Positions 34,711 through 46,279 of a stretch of DNA of 64,000 nt are shown one piece after another. Position numbers and translations under genes: made by a program. The notes beneath the pieces were generated by a model. That model had not been told where the DNA came from. It made no database searches and was given only the letters and a program-made list of their open reading frames with translations. This DNA is from Armillaria gallica (Eukaryota > Basidiomycota > Agaricomycetes > Agaricales > Physalacriaceae), in contig JBANDB010000002.1 of assembly GCA_037576215.1 (NCBI GenBank), forward strand, positions 1,612,001-1,676,000, given 5' to 3'. Position 1 is the first letter of the stretch, and the number at the start of each line of letters is the position of its first letter.

Positions 34711-35212
34711 CTTGAGCACTCAAGTTCCACATCATCTTGCACTTGTTCTGAATCCAAATCCTTGGCATGGCAGATATTCGTCAACTAGTTGTTGACTCAG
34801 GCTATATATTCCTTGAACTATCTACTACAAAGAGTAAACAACCAGAGACAATAATTAACTAACTAATTGTAACAAGCCAGCCTAACTGTCAAATTGTTGG
34901 TGGTGGCCACCTTGATAACTGTGATTGGTGAAGTTGTGACCTCCATTACGACCTCCAAAGTTTTGACCTCCATACCGAGACCACCTGTTCCTGTACAGGA
35001 TCTCTCATCTACACATATGCTCTCCACAGCAAACAGTGCTATACCAAAGGTAACAGGTGGCGCATCGAGCTAACAGTCATTGAAGCTGTGACGAAGTCAA
35101 ACCGATTCCCAACATAAAGGCCTGCTCCAGTTCCTGTCGCTCCCTTAGCAGTACTCCTACATACTCGCAACACACATGAATCACACAAGATGCATGAGTC
35201 ATAGTTGTCATA

Positions 35213-36505
35213 CTACAAATTCAAGCCATGTCGAATTGAACTATAATGAGTATAATGATTATCAGGATAAACACAATCATCCTCGGGGTCCAACAAGGTT
35301 GAGGAAGAAGGTGACTGATGATGATAATGTGGTGTATAGAGGGATAGAGACAGCTCTGCCAGTGGAGCCATAGATGAAGCTACCAAAAAGGGAGTTCCTG
35401 ATCCTGGAGTGGGTCTGTCTGAGTGGTCTGAGTGGGAGTGTGAATCCAAGTCTGAGCGAGAGTCAAAGTACAACCTTGAGCTGGAATCAAATGGTCGTGT
35501 CTTGCCACGATAAGGTGAGGAATGCCCAGAATAACCACGAACATTACTATAGTTGTACCAATAAATGGAGCTTAGGGACCTGGATTGAGAAGGTTCATAG
35601 TCCCAGTTAGAATGCCACCTAGGCAAGCGCAAATGGGAACGAGACTGTTGGGACCATCTTCCCAAAGAAGACACCAAAGATACAGAAGGAGAATGTCTAG
35701 GTGATTGGACTGGTGAAAGGTCTGGTGATTGAGCAGGAGGAGCAGGAGGAGTATCATGTGACAAGCAAGCAGGAGGAGAAGGAGGACTATTGCATGACAA
35801 GTCGCTATTGGAACAATGCTCGTATGTAGTGGGAGGAGCTCCAGCCAGTGAAATTGTTATCAACAACAGGGTGGGGGTGGGGACCATATAAGCACAGGTG
35901 TGGTTACAACAACATCCTAGAGCCTGAGCCTGAGAGTTGCTTTCGCTAAGCGTAAATCCTGGATTATCGAGAGCTGGCTCGAAGCTTTGGGCAGGTACTG
36001 ATGTGATACCCATTTCCCCAGTCCCTCCTACAGTATAATAAAAATGGAGCACACTTCAAAGACAAGATGAACACTTACTATGGGAGAAACTGGAGATCGT
36101 TGGTCCTATCTCTTCAAGTCCTTCTGTAGACCCAGAATCTAAGGCATGATCAGACAAGCATAGACTAATTGAAGGGGCTGCTTACTCTCTCCAGTGCTAT
36201 CAAGAAAGACAGGCAGTGGATTTTGGTAGTTCCACACTCGAACTGCTTGCTCCATCAACTGATGCTGGATGGTTTCCAATGGTGAGAGGCATCTCATGGC
36301 ACCTAACACCAAGACATGAACTCAATTCTTCACTGGTATAACAAGAAAGTATATCATTGTTCATATGGCAAGTTATGACACCATTCCTTGAGTGCATCCA
36401 GTTGTTGATGTGTTCCATTTTAGGTTTTGGATTGATTGAGAGTGGTACAAGCGCTAGAATTTTTGACAAGATGAATGCAAAGAATGGGCAAAGAGGATGG
36501 GACAT
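35213..36505 (-). CDS. Candidate three-exon minus gene, Ser-rich, unknown function
   Basis: A possible first exon (36,505 down to about 36,200) holds MEHINNWMHSRNGVITCHM and ILSCYTSEELSSCLGVRCHE. A short middle exon (about 36,140-36,090) reads SGSTEGLEEIGPTISSFS. The last exon runs from about 36,030, after a TAG acceptor, to 35,213 and is Ser/Pro/Tyr-rich (for example RSRSDLDSHSHSDHSDRP-like text). A hydrophobic stretch (YMVPTPTLLLITISLAG) lies near its start. I do not recognise a family. The 840-base open frame in DNA otherwise full of stops is the best argument that it is real. Confidence 0.35.
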
Positions 36506-36509
36506 TCAT

Positions 36510-37800
36510 TCAAGTGAATTCACTTCTTAAATACCAAAAAATGGACACCTTCCCAGACAATCTAAAGTGATGGTCCACCTCACAGTACAGTGGGTTTCTA
36601 GGGCCAACCAGATCAGGATCATTGATGTAGAAAGAGTTTGAAAGTATTATTGACCACCCTGTACAACAGCCCCATATGGAAATCCTAACAGCGCCACAGA
36701 TCCTACACAACTGGCTAAATGGTGAGGTGGGCATTGTCATAGACTCTGACAGATAGAGAGCAAGGCCTTGCTCTGAATGACACATGAAAGAAAAAAGTGC
36801 AGAAAGAAGAACAAAGTGCGGATGGAAAAAAAAAGAACCATGGATTGAATTTTTTTAAAAATAGGATGACAAAAAAAAAAGGTGAATGGAACAGAGAAGT
36901 TCCATCTCTCAAGAGCTGGATGTACAGAGATCTTTGCTGGTCCAAATACGGGAAGGCACAACTGCAGATGTAGTATGACAATGCCAACAAAGAACCACTA
37001 ATAGCAAAGGGGGAAAAGGCGGAGGGAACAAAGAACTTCCATCCTTAAGAGCATCCACTCTTCCAAAAACAAGCAGGCATGACCGGAAGACACGTCAATA
37101 CCTGCACCCCACCAATATGGCACACCCTAGCTGCATATGATAACATGAGAAATGCACTAGAGGAGGGCTAGAGAATCAAATAAGACTCAATAAGATCACC
37201 ACTGACTGTGTGTGAATGTATGGGTGAACAATGACCAGAGGCAGCAGTCAATGTGAAAAGGAGTGGTTTTCAGGATGTGGCCCCTCCCAACCCTCCTAAC
37301 TCACTCAATTCCGACAGAATGGGAAAAAAAATGCCGAAAGAATGGGTGGGTGGCCAGTCAGCTTAGTGAAAAAAAATGAATGTAGAAGGTGTCAAAGTTT
37401 ACTTGACCTGTGTTCGATATTGTTGTACATGGAGTGCAAATTGTTTAGGGAGGACTCACAAATTTTTCAAAAATTTTAGAGGCTGTTGCACAAGGCCTCA
37501 CATCAGATCTGCAAGCGAACAGTAGAAGTACAGTGCGGAAGAAAGAAGTTGCCATTAGCAGTTATTTTCTTAGTATTAGTTGTGTTTCTTGACCAATATA
37601 TGGTGTCTTGGCCACGGATGTGGCAATAGCCACTCATGGAAGCTACAGGCAGATAACAAATGAAAGATTGATGAAGAAATGCATGAAGGATACAGGTGGA
37701 TATCAGAGGTGTAACTGAGTCACAGTTATGTGACATTACACATAAGTCATGTGAATATGACTAATAGATTTCCTTTCACATCATTTACCCTTAGTCCTCG
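36510..37800. other. Intergenic stretch, nothing supported
   Basis: Short frames only. A-rich tracts lie at 36,823-36,880 and 37,322-37,330. It separates two divergently read candidates. Confidence 0.45.
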
Positions 37801-37804
37801 TCGG

Positions 37805-37812
37805 TATATAAG
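37805..37812 (+). promoter_or_regulatory. TATA box of the viroplasmin-like gene
   Basis: TATATAAG stands about 93 bases before the ATG at 37,905, with a pyrimidine-rich leader between (about 37,850-37,885), a usual spacing for a basidiomycete promoter. Confidence 0.45.
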
Positions 37813-37904
37813 GACTGGATGATGATGAACAACCCCCAGCTCCCCAGGCTACAACAATTCATCCTCATCTGCTCTTGCCTCTCTTACTGATCCCATCCTT
37901 AACC

Positions 37905-38554
37905 ATGACTAGTGTTGAAAACCCCTCCCCCAATTTTTTGAAGCTTACCAGACTCATGCGTATGTGGTATTTCCATGCATGTATCACTGTATCACTTATC
38001 GTTTTGGCATAGGTTTGGTGCATGACATTTTCCAGCTGCCAGCCACTGAGAAGGAAATCCTTCTCTCTTTTTGCAGTGGCCCAAAGGCCGCAGTCCTACA
38101 AGGTGGCAGTGTCACTGCATCTTCTGGAGGTGCTATCCCCAACATTGTTAATAGTGCCTCTGCTGACAAAGACATGGTATCTCCCACTCCCCCTGGAAGC
38201 CCCACACTTGCAACCGGCTTGCCAGGCATGGTTTTCCCAATCCTTCCCGCAAGTGACACTCTCCAATCCAGCATCGTGTTGCTCTAATCCGGAGATTCAT
38301 ACCATTGCTGTGCCAACAGCGATACATACTTTGTGGTTACACATGGTCATGTCCCTGGAATCTACACCACTCTGTAAGTGTTTTGGACAACCAGACCTTT
38401 ATATGGTTCTAACGTGACTTTTAGTGGTGAAACCACTCTCCAGACCTTTGATGTGTCCAATGGATACATGCATGGAGGCTTTGCTACTATGGCCCAGGCC
38501 AAAGGCTTCATGGATACCACCATCCAGCACCAAGGAGCCTTCAAGTTGGCATAG
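37905..38554 (+). pseudogene. RNase H1 N-terminal-like (viroplasmin) domain protein, one TAA stop
   Basis: Exon 1 starts at ATG 37,905 (MTSVENPSPNFLKLTRLM). An intron runs from about 37,960 to 38,011, and exon 2 continues in frame (LVHDIFQLPATEKEILLSF) through a Ser/Pro/Gly-rich linker. The second half reads YFVVTHGHVPGIYTTL, then, across an intron at 38,375-38,424, GETTLQTFDVSNGYMHGGFA and QAKGFMD. This pattern (YxVxxGxxPGIYxx...GxxxxxFxTxxxAxxF) is that of the caulimovirus viroplasmin/RNase H1 N-terminal domain, which binds RNA-DNA hybrids and occurs in many mushroom proteins without the nuclease. TAA at 38,285-38,287 interrupts exon 2; it may be a CAA to TAA change or part of an unseen intron. 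The stop is at 38,552-38,554. Confidence 0.55.
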
Positions 38555-38806
38555 ACGTTGGCTGCAGGTAACTCCCATTTCCTGTGCTAGTGTTTGCTGA
38601 ATCCTGATGACTGTGTTCAGCCATGGGTCTCTCTAACACTCTAGTCAAGTATCTGTAGCTCGTTTTTCAGTCAAGAGTGCTAAGAGAATGTTCCGTGTTG
38701 GTGGAGTGCTAATGTAGTGCCTTTGTATGTTTGGACAATGCCATTGTTATTGTGTTATCACTTATGACCAGTGGTGGGCTGAAACACTATATCGTAAGTA
38801 TCTAAG

Positions 38807-38985
38807 TTGGATGAGTACAATGGCATTAGTGATATGCTGATGTTGGACAACAATGGTATTAGTGACATGCTGATGTTTGCAATCATAGTGTATGGTCGTG
38901 CATCTATACAATTGTATAGACAACAATCCAACATTGGTTTTTGTGACATGCTGATGTTTGATGATCATAGTGTATGGTATGCGAT
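38807..38985 (+). repeat. Short tandem and dispersed repeat around TGACATGCTGATGTT
   Basis: TTAGTGATATGCTGATGTTG, TTAGTGACATGCTGATGTTT and TTGTGACATGCTGATGTTTG occur within about 150 bases, two of them followed closely by ATCATAGTGTATGGT. This is a decayed minisatellite with three visible units. No coding role is seen. Confidence 0.5.
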
Positions 38986-39029
38986 TATCATATTGCACTT
39001 ATGTCTATATTTACAATTGCATTGATCTC

Positions 39030-41571
39030 CTATGTTCCTAAGCAAAAGCTAAACTGTATCAGTGCAAGAGGGCTCCTGATTGTTGGACATTGAACAACAG
39101 GAATGGTATGCAGGTATGCCTTTCCTGCAATCGGATTGATCTCAAGATCCTCTTCAAGTTTGTCATAGTCATGGCTATCAACCCGATCTCTCTTGGTTGG
39201 CTGGTCAGGATGAATGGGTGGAGACTGGAGGCTGATGGATGAGACGCAGCCTTGGAGAACCTGGCTGAGATCCAAAAGAGGCCCAGGGTCATCCCATGTC
39301 CCTTCATTCAGATAGTTGTTTAGTCGACAAACATATGCACAGGGTAAACCTGACAGTAAAACTTGTGCGAGTAGCCGAGCATTTTCGACAGCAACACCAT
39401 AGAGGGGAATAGCTTCAAGCCATGCATCATCACATTGTGGGGTGACCCACTGTACTCATTCTGGCTGCAGCAGCATTAAAGGAAGATTGTCAGCTGGTGT
39501 GGTTTGTTGGTGTGGAAGGATGTATGACAAGGGATCAAGAATCATGAGAGCAAAAGCAGCCATGGCATGTGCAGGAAAGCCTGATGATTACTTTGAACAG
39601 ATGGCTTGGAATGATGAGATTGGGTACCTACGATGCTGAAGTCCATGTGTACTGGTGGCATAGATCAGTAGAGCGACCATCATCCTCACAAATGCAGATA
39701 ATGTGCAGACATTTTCAAGTTGGGGGTCGATATGTTCTTGCCTATGGAAATGTGTGTTGTCATATTGGTGTGCAACTTCAGTAAGATGCATGGAGTCATA
39801 TGTCCAGAATGAATATTGATGAACAACAGTCGGGATCAGTGTGAAGATGCTGTGAAATTGCCCAGCTGGCTGGACCCTTGCTCCTGGCCATTAGTCATTA
39901 GAATCGGGATAACATACATTTTAAACTCACAGTAGGTCCCCAGGGAGCAACAAGATAGTCTGGCAAGTTGCATCACATTCCCAGGTGATTTCATCATCCA
40001 ATCTCTTGGGCCTGACCAGCCATTTAAAAGAGCAGCAAACCTCATGTCTACTGAAACTAGGGTTGAGATGCATTTGGATAGTGAACTGAGTGCCACGCTG
40101 TACTATGGTAATTGCTGTTTGACCATGCCAGTGGTGATGCCAATGTGAAAGTGTCCCACTATGATGGGCTGAAGCCCAATGACAATTGGTTGAGTGTTCA
40201 TGTGCAGGAGTACTGTCAGGTGATATGAGTTGTTTGGTGCTGGTGAGAGCAGCAGTTGCATCATCAAGTGATCTAGATAATTGGATGTCAGCCAATAGAA
40301 AGAGGGACAGATGTGATAGATGCAGATACTTGAGAGGGGAAGGAAGACAGAGTGCACTGAGTGGTAGCTCCAGCATGAACTGGTGTCAGTTTGGGTCATT
40401 GATTCCAGCAACAAATTCAGCTAGAGTCATAGAAATAAATGGCTTGTTTGCAACTGGAAGATTGTTCTCCATGTCTGTGCCAAATCTGTCGGTGAGTATA
40501 AGCCTTCTGAGATGGTGATTGGACCTCACCAAAAACCTGTACTGGCATGCTATTGTGAAGATCAAATTGAGTTTGAAGCCACTTCAGTGTTATAGGCATA
40601 GGTTCCAAATCTAGAGGATAGAGGCAGTGAATTATTGTTGCCTTATTCTGTGACAGAGCATGTCAGTATGGTTTGACGAGGGTGGCTGGACCGATGTGAG
40701 GGAGTGATGACACATTGAAGAGGATCAGTTGCAGGGAGCTCTTGTATATTGGAATGCGAGCTAGTCGTTTGATAATGGCAGTCTTCTTGATACTGTCAGT
40801 GGAGCTGTATAGATGCTTGTTTAGCCTCACTGTTGTTATAATGTTCTTCCCTTCTCGCATGGTTTGAGGAAGGACAAAGGGTAGTCATGGAACATCACAC
40901 CAATAATGAAATTTCCTGTCAGAGAATACACCTGGTACATGCAACAAATCCACGCAACCAGGCAGCGGAGGAGTAGCCACATTTGGAAAAGAAAGTGGTG
41001 GTTGGGGTGGTAGTATTACTTTCTGCATGGTAGCTTGCTGTCCGGTAGTGCTATTGCTTCGGCATGCCAGTGGATCCTGGGCTTCCATGTCACACATGGT
41101 GGAAATGGACTTTGATGAGCTGGCATATTGAGGGGAAAATTGGTGAGGAGGATATAGGTGAATTGGAGGAACTGACCGTGGATGTGAGCTAGAAACTGGC
41201 TGTGTTGATTGAATGGGTGGGGTAAGAACAGGCTGCTTTGCTTGAATGGTCCTCTCTCAGCTCTTATGTTTGAGCGTTTGATGATGTCGGGCATACGCAT
41301 GTTCTGTCTCGTCGACTCGCTTCTCTCAATGATGATCTGTCTTTCAAGGCATAGTATCAGCCAGGTACATGGCCCACAGCTGTTCGTGGGTCAATCTAGG
41401 AGAGAAACTCAGCAAGAACACATGACAAGGGAAGCTGTGAAGTTGAAGAAGTGCAAAGAAGTGCGATACTCACATTGGGTCTGCAGTTTTTGCATGGTAG
41501 CGGAGTTTCTGAATTTTACATCGCTGTTTTGCTACCACCTGCTTGTCCAATGTGGGCTTATTGGTGGCCAT
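39030..41571 (-). pseudogene. Uncharacterised gene with at least eight in-frame TGA stops
   Basis: The ATG at 41,569-41,571 opens MATNKPTLDKQVVAKQRCK. An intron follows (about 41,475-41,390), then one long frame reads down to about 40,276. TGA codons lie at 41,344, 41,326, 41,257, 40,885, 40,663, 40,417, 40,396 and 40,288 (lowest base), and no TAA or TAG occurs in that frame until 40,273. Between them the text is clearly protein-like: LTHEQLWAMYLADTMP, PGCVDLLHVPGVFSDRKFHY, MREGKNIITTVRLNKHLYSS, LARIPIYKSSLQLILFNVSS and LEPMPITLKWLQTQFDLHNS. More coding text follows to about 39,030 (DKLEEDLEINPIAGKAYLHT). I do not recognise a domain; the gene may be a host gene or part of an element. The all-TGA pattern is treated under findings. 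Confidence 0.6.
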
Positions 41572-41579
41572 AGGTTAGG

Positions 41580-43560
41580 GAAAGTAGCGCAGAATGAGTG
41601 AGTGGTTGGGAGGAGAGGGTCAGAAGAAGAGATAATGGCAGAGTGGTGGTTCTCTGGTGGAACACTAATGAGTTATTCTTGCATCTCAGAATTGCACATG
41701 ACATCAGACACTGATCCAGTGATCCCTATGCCGTACTTTACCAGATTGGAGGCCTATATATAACCCTGTGAATGTCAGTGAATATTCTGTAGGCATTGCC
41801 AAAGAATTGGGCTGGTGGTGTCTGGTCACTGATTTAGAGAGATAGTATGGACAGTCAACAAAGATTGAGGCTGGTGGCATAGAAGATACATAGACTGAGG
41901 TCCTCCACATCTTCCTCAACTCCTCGTCTGGAAATCCAAGGGTGCAACTGTATGGATGTCCAGGTGGTGATGCTCATAGTTGAAAGAAATATCAATATGG
42001 GATATAAGGTGATTTATGGGTAGAATCCCTCTCAAACTGTACTATGTATTCATGGCCAGTATATTGAAAACATGATTATTTCTTCATTGTTTGGAAGTGG
42101 TACATATATCTAGTGCTTAGAAATACGTACCCTCAGATGGAGCATGAGATCAGTGGCGACTGTTTCCCTGTTCGCTTGATGACCTTGGCAGATAATCAGT
42201 GAGGCTCAGGATTCTGGTTGGGTGAATAGCTCAATACACTGACAAGGGCACCTAGGTGGAGCACAAACATGCAATTGTTTGCTCTCTCCAGGATAAAGTA
42301 AATATGGGTAGGAGCTTCTGGTGTGGCTCAGCTCATCACCCTGGGTGATGGGATCAAAAGCAGAGAACACAACCTCGAGAAGACCCTGAAGACACTGTGA
42401 TATGGACATCAATAACATATCACCTGTGTACCAATGAACTCACAGGCTGTATGGCTGCCAATCCACCCTGACTGAGTACAGAGTCCGGCCAATGAATGAG
42501 GTAAATGTGACTGAAGAGTTCAAGCCATTGGTTCGCAAAAAGGGGATAAGGCTGCAATTGAGTAGAATGGAATCTAGCAGTGTTATTGATGATGAACTCT
42601 TGTTGTGGCCTGGAGAGGTTTGGCTAGTGGATTGTGAGTGATTACAAACACTGAGGTGGTAAAGAGATGTATAAAAGGGAACGGGATGGAACTATCTTCA
42701 ATTTGAGTATCTGAAGGTGTGTCAGGGAGCTGGGAGTGGGAGGTGGCATGAGAAATTGCAGGAGATGAGGAGGACAATAGAACATACATGGTGGTCTTTG
42801 ATTTGAGTATCTGGAGACGCATCAGGGAGCTGGATGTGGAGGAGTGGCATGAGAAATTGCAGGAGACGAGGAGGATGATAGGACATACATGGTGGTGCTT
42901 TTTCGAATCTGGCGCAGACATATGAGCGACTTGGAGACTACGAGCTCAGATGGTAGAAGTCAAAGGAAAGGAAGAGGTACTTATATATTTTCTGGCACAA
43001 TATAAAGGTATATTGCATAAGGATGGTCACGAAAATAGACATATTTTGGTGCAGAAAGCACAGCATAGAGGAGAGGAGATGGTTAAGCCACAGTGTGATT
43101 TACATCAGATAGCCATGACGGTTGTCAGAAGTAGATGTCAGGAGTGTGGGAGAATCATGACAATGAGGTGAGGGTCTGCACTCATCGTGAGAATTATGGG
43201 AAAGAGGAAAATGGTGAACGCCATCAGGAGAACCATAATAATAGTGTGAATAATGTGAACACCATTGTCCACTTGACACAGTCATTCTTAGATCGATACA
43301 GGTGGCATTGGTGGGTTGATCGCAAGGAGACTAGATGGTGGCGCACACTTGTGATTAGTTTAAGTGTGATTGTATCCATGCTTATGATAAGTACAAATTT
43401 TAAGGCAGGGTACATCAAAAGGTAAAGCATATTGGCATAATCAGTAGCAACAAGTGGAAGTCTGAAAGTAAATGAATTCAAGTCCAAAAGGGGGCAGTGA
43501 GTGTGGAAGGGATTGAAAACACGCAAAAAGCAAGGAGAGGACAATAGTCAAAGTCCAACA
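41580..43560. other. Stretch without a recognised gene
   Basis: Open frames are short and conflicting on both strands. A hydrophobic minus frame at 43,224-43,544 could be a fragment. The tandem repeat at 42,701-42,897 lies inside. Confidence 0.4.
42701..42897 (-). repeat. Two-copy 100-bp tandem repeat
   Basis: ATTTGAGTATCTG at 42,701 and 42,801, GAGAAATTGCAGGAGA at about 42,750 and 42,850, and ACATACATGGTGGT at about 42,783 and 42,883 keep an exact offset of 100. Because 100 is not a multiple of three, a coding origin would have shifted the frame; the repeat is probably non-coding. Confidence 0.75.
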
Positions 43561-43571
43561 AGAAAGGAAAG

Positions 43572-44974
43572 CTATGGAGAGAGGGTACCATGGATAGGAG
43601 GATCGATGGACACATCACGAAGGTTGAGCTTGAAGAGCCACAGGTTTGGACAGTGAGCCTGCAGCTGCTGTTGAAGGACATGTTCTCTGCCTAGCCAGCC
43701 AAAGTCATGCAAAAATGAATAATCCCTGACATAAAGCTGCTGTATTGAGGGAAAACGAGAGACGAACTGCACAATATCAAAGGCTCGATTGGGAGGAAGC
43801 TGAGATCCCTCGGCAGCAAAAAGGGTGAGCTTGGTGATGTGTGTCATGAGACTTTCAGCATGGGGTAAGGCCAGTTCAATGGAGAAGGTTTCCCATCCAC
43901 TAATGGCAAAGTGTGACAAGAGAGGCAGACACAGAGCAGTGACAGTGGGTATGGAGGAAATAAGTAGAAAAACCACTTGAAGGATGGTGAATACAACTTT
44001 GTCTGGAACAGGAGAGAATCCGGTTAGTGGTCCCTGCATGCCAACATCATGCAACTGAGGGAAGGAAGTTGGACAGGACAACAGGCATGCAAGAACACTG
44101 GGGCTAGCATTGATGTGGGTGAGGGCAGGAAGGCACGCCAAGGAACCCCACAGGAGTTCTTTGTCTTTGATGGTATAAGAAGGCTCAGGCTCTCAACCGT
44201 TGGGTGGCAACTGAGAAAGGTGTCTATCAGCAATAAAGGGATGTGAACACCACTATATGTAAATCAGCTGATGAAAGGTAAAGTGATTTGGGGCAGGAGA
44301 TTGACCACATCATCTTCAATGATTATGCATGTAAGAGGAGAGGAGTTGATGGATCCAATGATCCAGGCAAGGAATACAGGTGATTGGGGTCGCAAAGTGA
44401 TGTGATGAAGTTCAGTCAGGAATGGTAGCGAGTGTGTTGGCAAGGCGTGAAGATCAGCAAACGTGCTTCGGCAATATGGGCAGGTGATACTTCAACAATT
44501 GATGGCAGAGAGTGTGGTAGCAAACTCTGGGAAAGACAGGTGAAGGGGAGGCAATGGGGTAACAAGCTGGTCAAGAGTAATCCATCTGAGATTGACATGG
44601 AGCAGTACAGGAATGTTGACTACAGAGAGGAAGTGTTGGACTTCTCTGAGCTCTTGGACGAAATTGTGGGAGAGCTGCAGTTTCATGACATGAATGGAGG
44701 GTTGAGTGAAGAAGGATATACAAAGGAGAGGGAAAATAGAGAAGAGAATGCTGGAATCACCAAATTGAAAGAATCCAATTAATCCAAACCTGCATCAGTG
44801 TTGTTCTAAATGGCTAGACAAGATGATCTCATTGAGGTGATGATTGGTACATGTGACAGCAAACACATTGTCAGCAGATAGATCCTGGAAGATGAGCATG
44901 AGGAGCTCGGTAGGCAGGTCTGTCAATGGCGATACTGCAAATGTCATAGAAGAGGGTGAGGGAGTGGTGGTCAT
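43572..44974 (-). CDS. F-box protein, probable SCF ubiquitin-ligase adaptor with a repeat-like C-terminus
   Basis: The ATG at 44,972-44,974 gives a short Ser/Thr-rich start and then LTDLPTELLMLIFQDLSADN and FAVTCTNHHLNEII, a good F-box (about residues 17-55), the part that binds Skp1. After introns (one near 44,800) further coding text covers 44,690-44,410 (ELREVQHFLSVVNIPVLLHV, WITLDQLVTPLPPLHLSFPE) and 44,230-43,572 (FSIELALPHAESLMTHITKL, QFVSRFPSIQQLYVRDYSFL, LQAHCPNLWLFKLNLRDVSI), which resembles the irregular leucine-rich repeats of fungal F-box proteins that bind the target. Such genes form very large families in mushrooms. Exon joints were not fully worked out and breaks cannot be excluded. 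Confidence 0.6.
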
Positions 44975-45130
44975 AGGGGGGTGCTGCAGAGGTGTTATAA
45001 ATGGTATTATGGGCTCAGATGTATAGTAGACTGACCTGAGTGGTGGGATCTTTGGTAGGATAATTGGACACCATGATGGGAGCAATACACCAGTGCATGT
45101 AGAGAGGAGGCTGAACAACTTCCCTTCCAC

Positions 45131-46270
45131 AAGGGTTGTGCATCAGTATTATGTCTTAAAATGGGAAGGAACAAAAGCTACCAGCGGATGCCTGATGAGT
45201 GGCTGAGAGGTGGGATCCGCCATTCCATTGCGATGAAAGAAGCATGAATAACTGGCCAGATGCCATGTTCTGCCTGATTATTGGCGGCATCTCGTGTTCC
45301 ACCTTGAATCTGCCTTCGCAAGAGTCCAAATGCACACTAAGGATGCCATGTTTTGCCAAATTATTGGCAGTGTATCATGTTGGTACAATTCCATTAGAAA
45401 GAATATTATTGAGGAAATATCTAGCTGCGCGGCAGGCTGTCATTAGATAATTGTGATCCCCGGTCCAATTGTACACTGAAACCATTGGATCAGGCAAAGC
45501 ATCACTTTGTAGAGAGCCGATGCCTAACATTGGCAAATCTATACACTGCCCAAGCTTGACCTTGGCTCCATGTGCCACAGCAGGCTTAGGTGCGAGTCAA
45601 AATAGAAGACAAAAAGCCTCTTACCTATTGTCAGAGTATCCTTGGCTTGTTCTTTTGTCTGTCTGTAATGGCACCCGTTGTAGTGGTATACTGCCATGTC
45701 GAACCTACGCAATGATGTTAGAGATGATTTAGTGAAATTAAGGAATAGCTATGATACCATTAGGCCATATGTGGTTTTTCATTGTTGTATTGGTGTGTGA
45801 AGTAGCGATATCCCTTAGCGTCGAGTTCTTGGATAAGTGTGCAGAGACCATGAGGACATTGAGGTTCATCATATTATCAATGATCACCTACGGGGACTGT
45901 CACATCTCTGATGTGCTGAGGCCATCAGAGTATGCACCACGAAACCCCTAGGATCAGATGAATGCCAGCTTCTCATGCATCCTACAGTAGGATTGAATCG
46001 CCCAGCTAGGTATTTCACAAAACCATTCAAAATGTTAGCTGCAGTCATGTTGTTTGGATCACTAGACAGGTTCAGCTGTTCAGTTCAACAAGAAAGAGGG
46101 ATCACCAATGTGGCCAGTTCGTGCATGTGTGGAAAGCTCAAAAATCCCACATCATGTCCAACATTGTTGCTCTTTGTCAGGGAGGCCAACCCAGTGCTCA
46201 TCTTCTGTCCTAGGTTGTCCCAGTCTACTGCATTTAGCCCATTCACAGAGGTTGCCTTGCACAGTGCCTT
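45131..46270. other. Stretch without a recognised gene
   Basis: Several short plus-strand frames occur between 45,199 and 45,951 but they do not chain into a protein that I recognise. A near-repeat is visible: ATGCCATGTTxTGCCxxATTATTGGC at about 45,260-45,285 and 45,345-45,370 in part. Confidence 0.35.
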
Positions 46271-46279
46271 GCATTTTTC

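Noticed and set aside
40273..41571. TGA read as an amino acid (altered code or recoding)
   Set aside because: Stops in PIF1 fall on conserved Arg positions, introns and flanks look nuclear, and the LTRs show CpG decay directly. Mutation explains the pattern better; TGA as Trp would not fit Arg sites.
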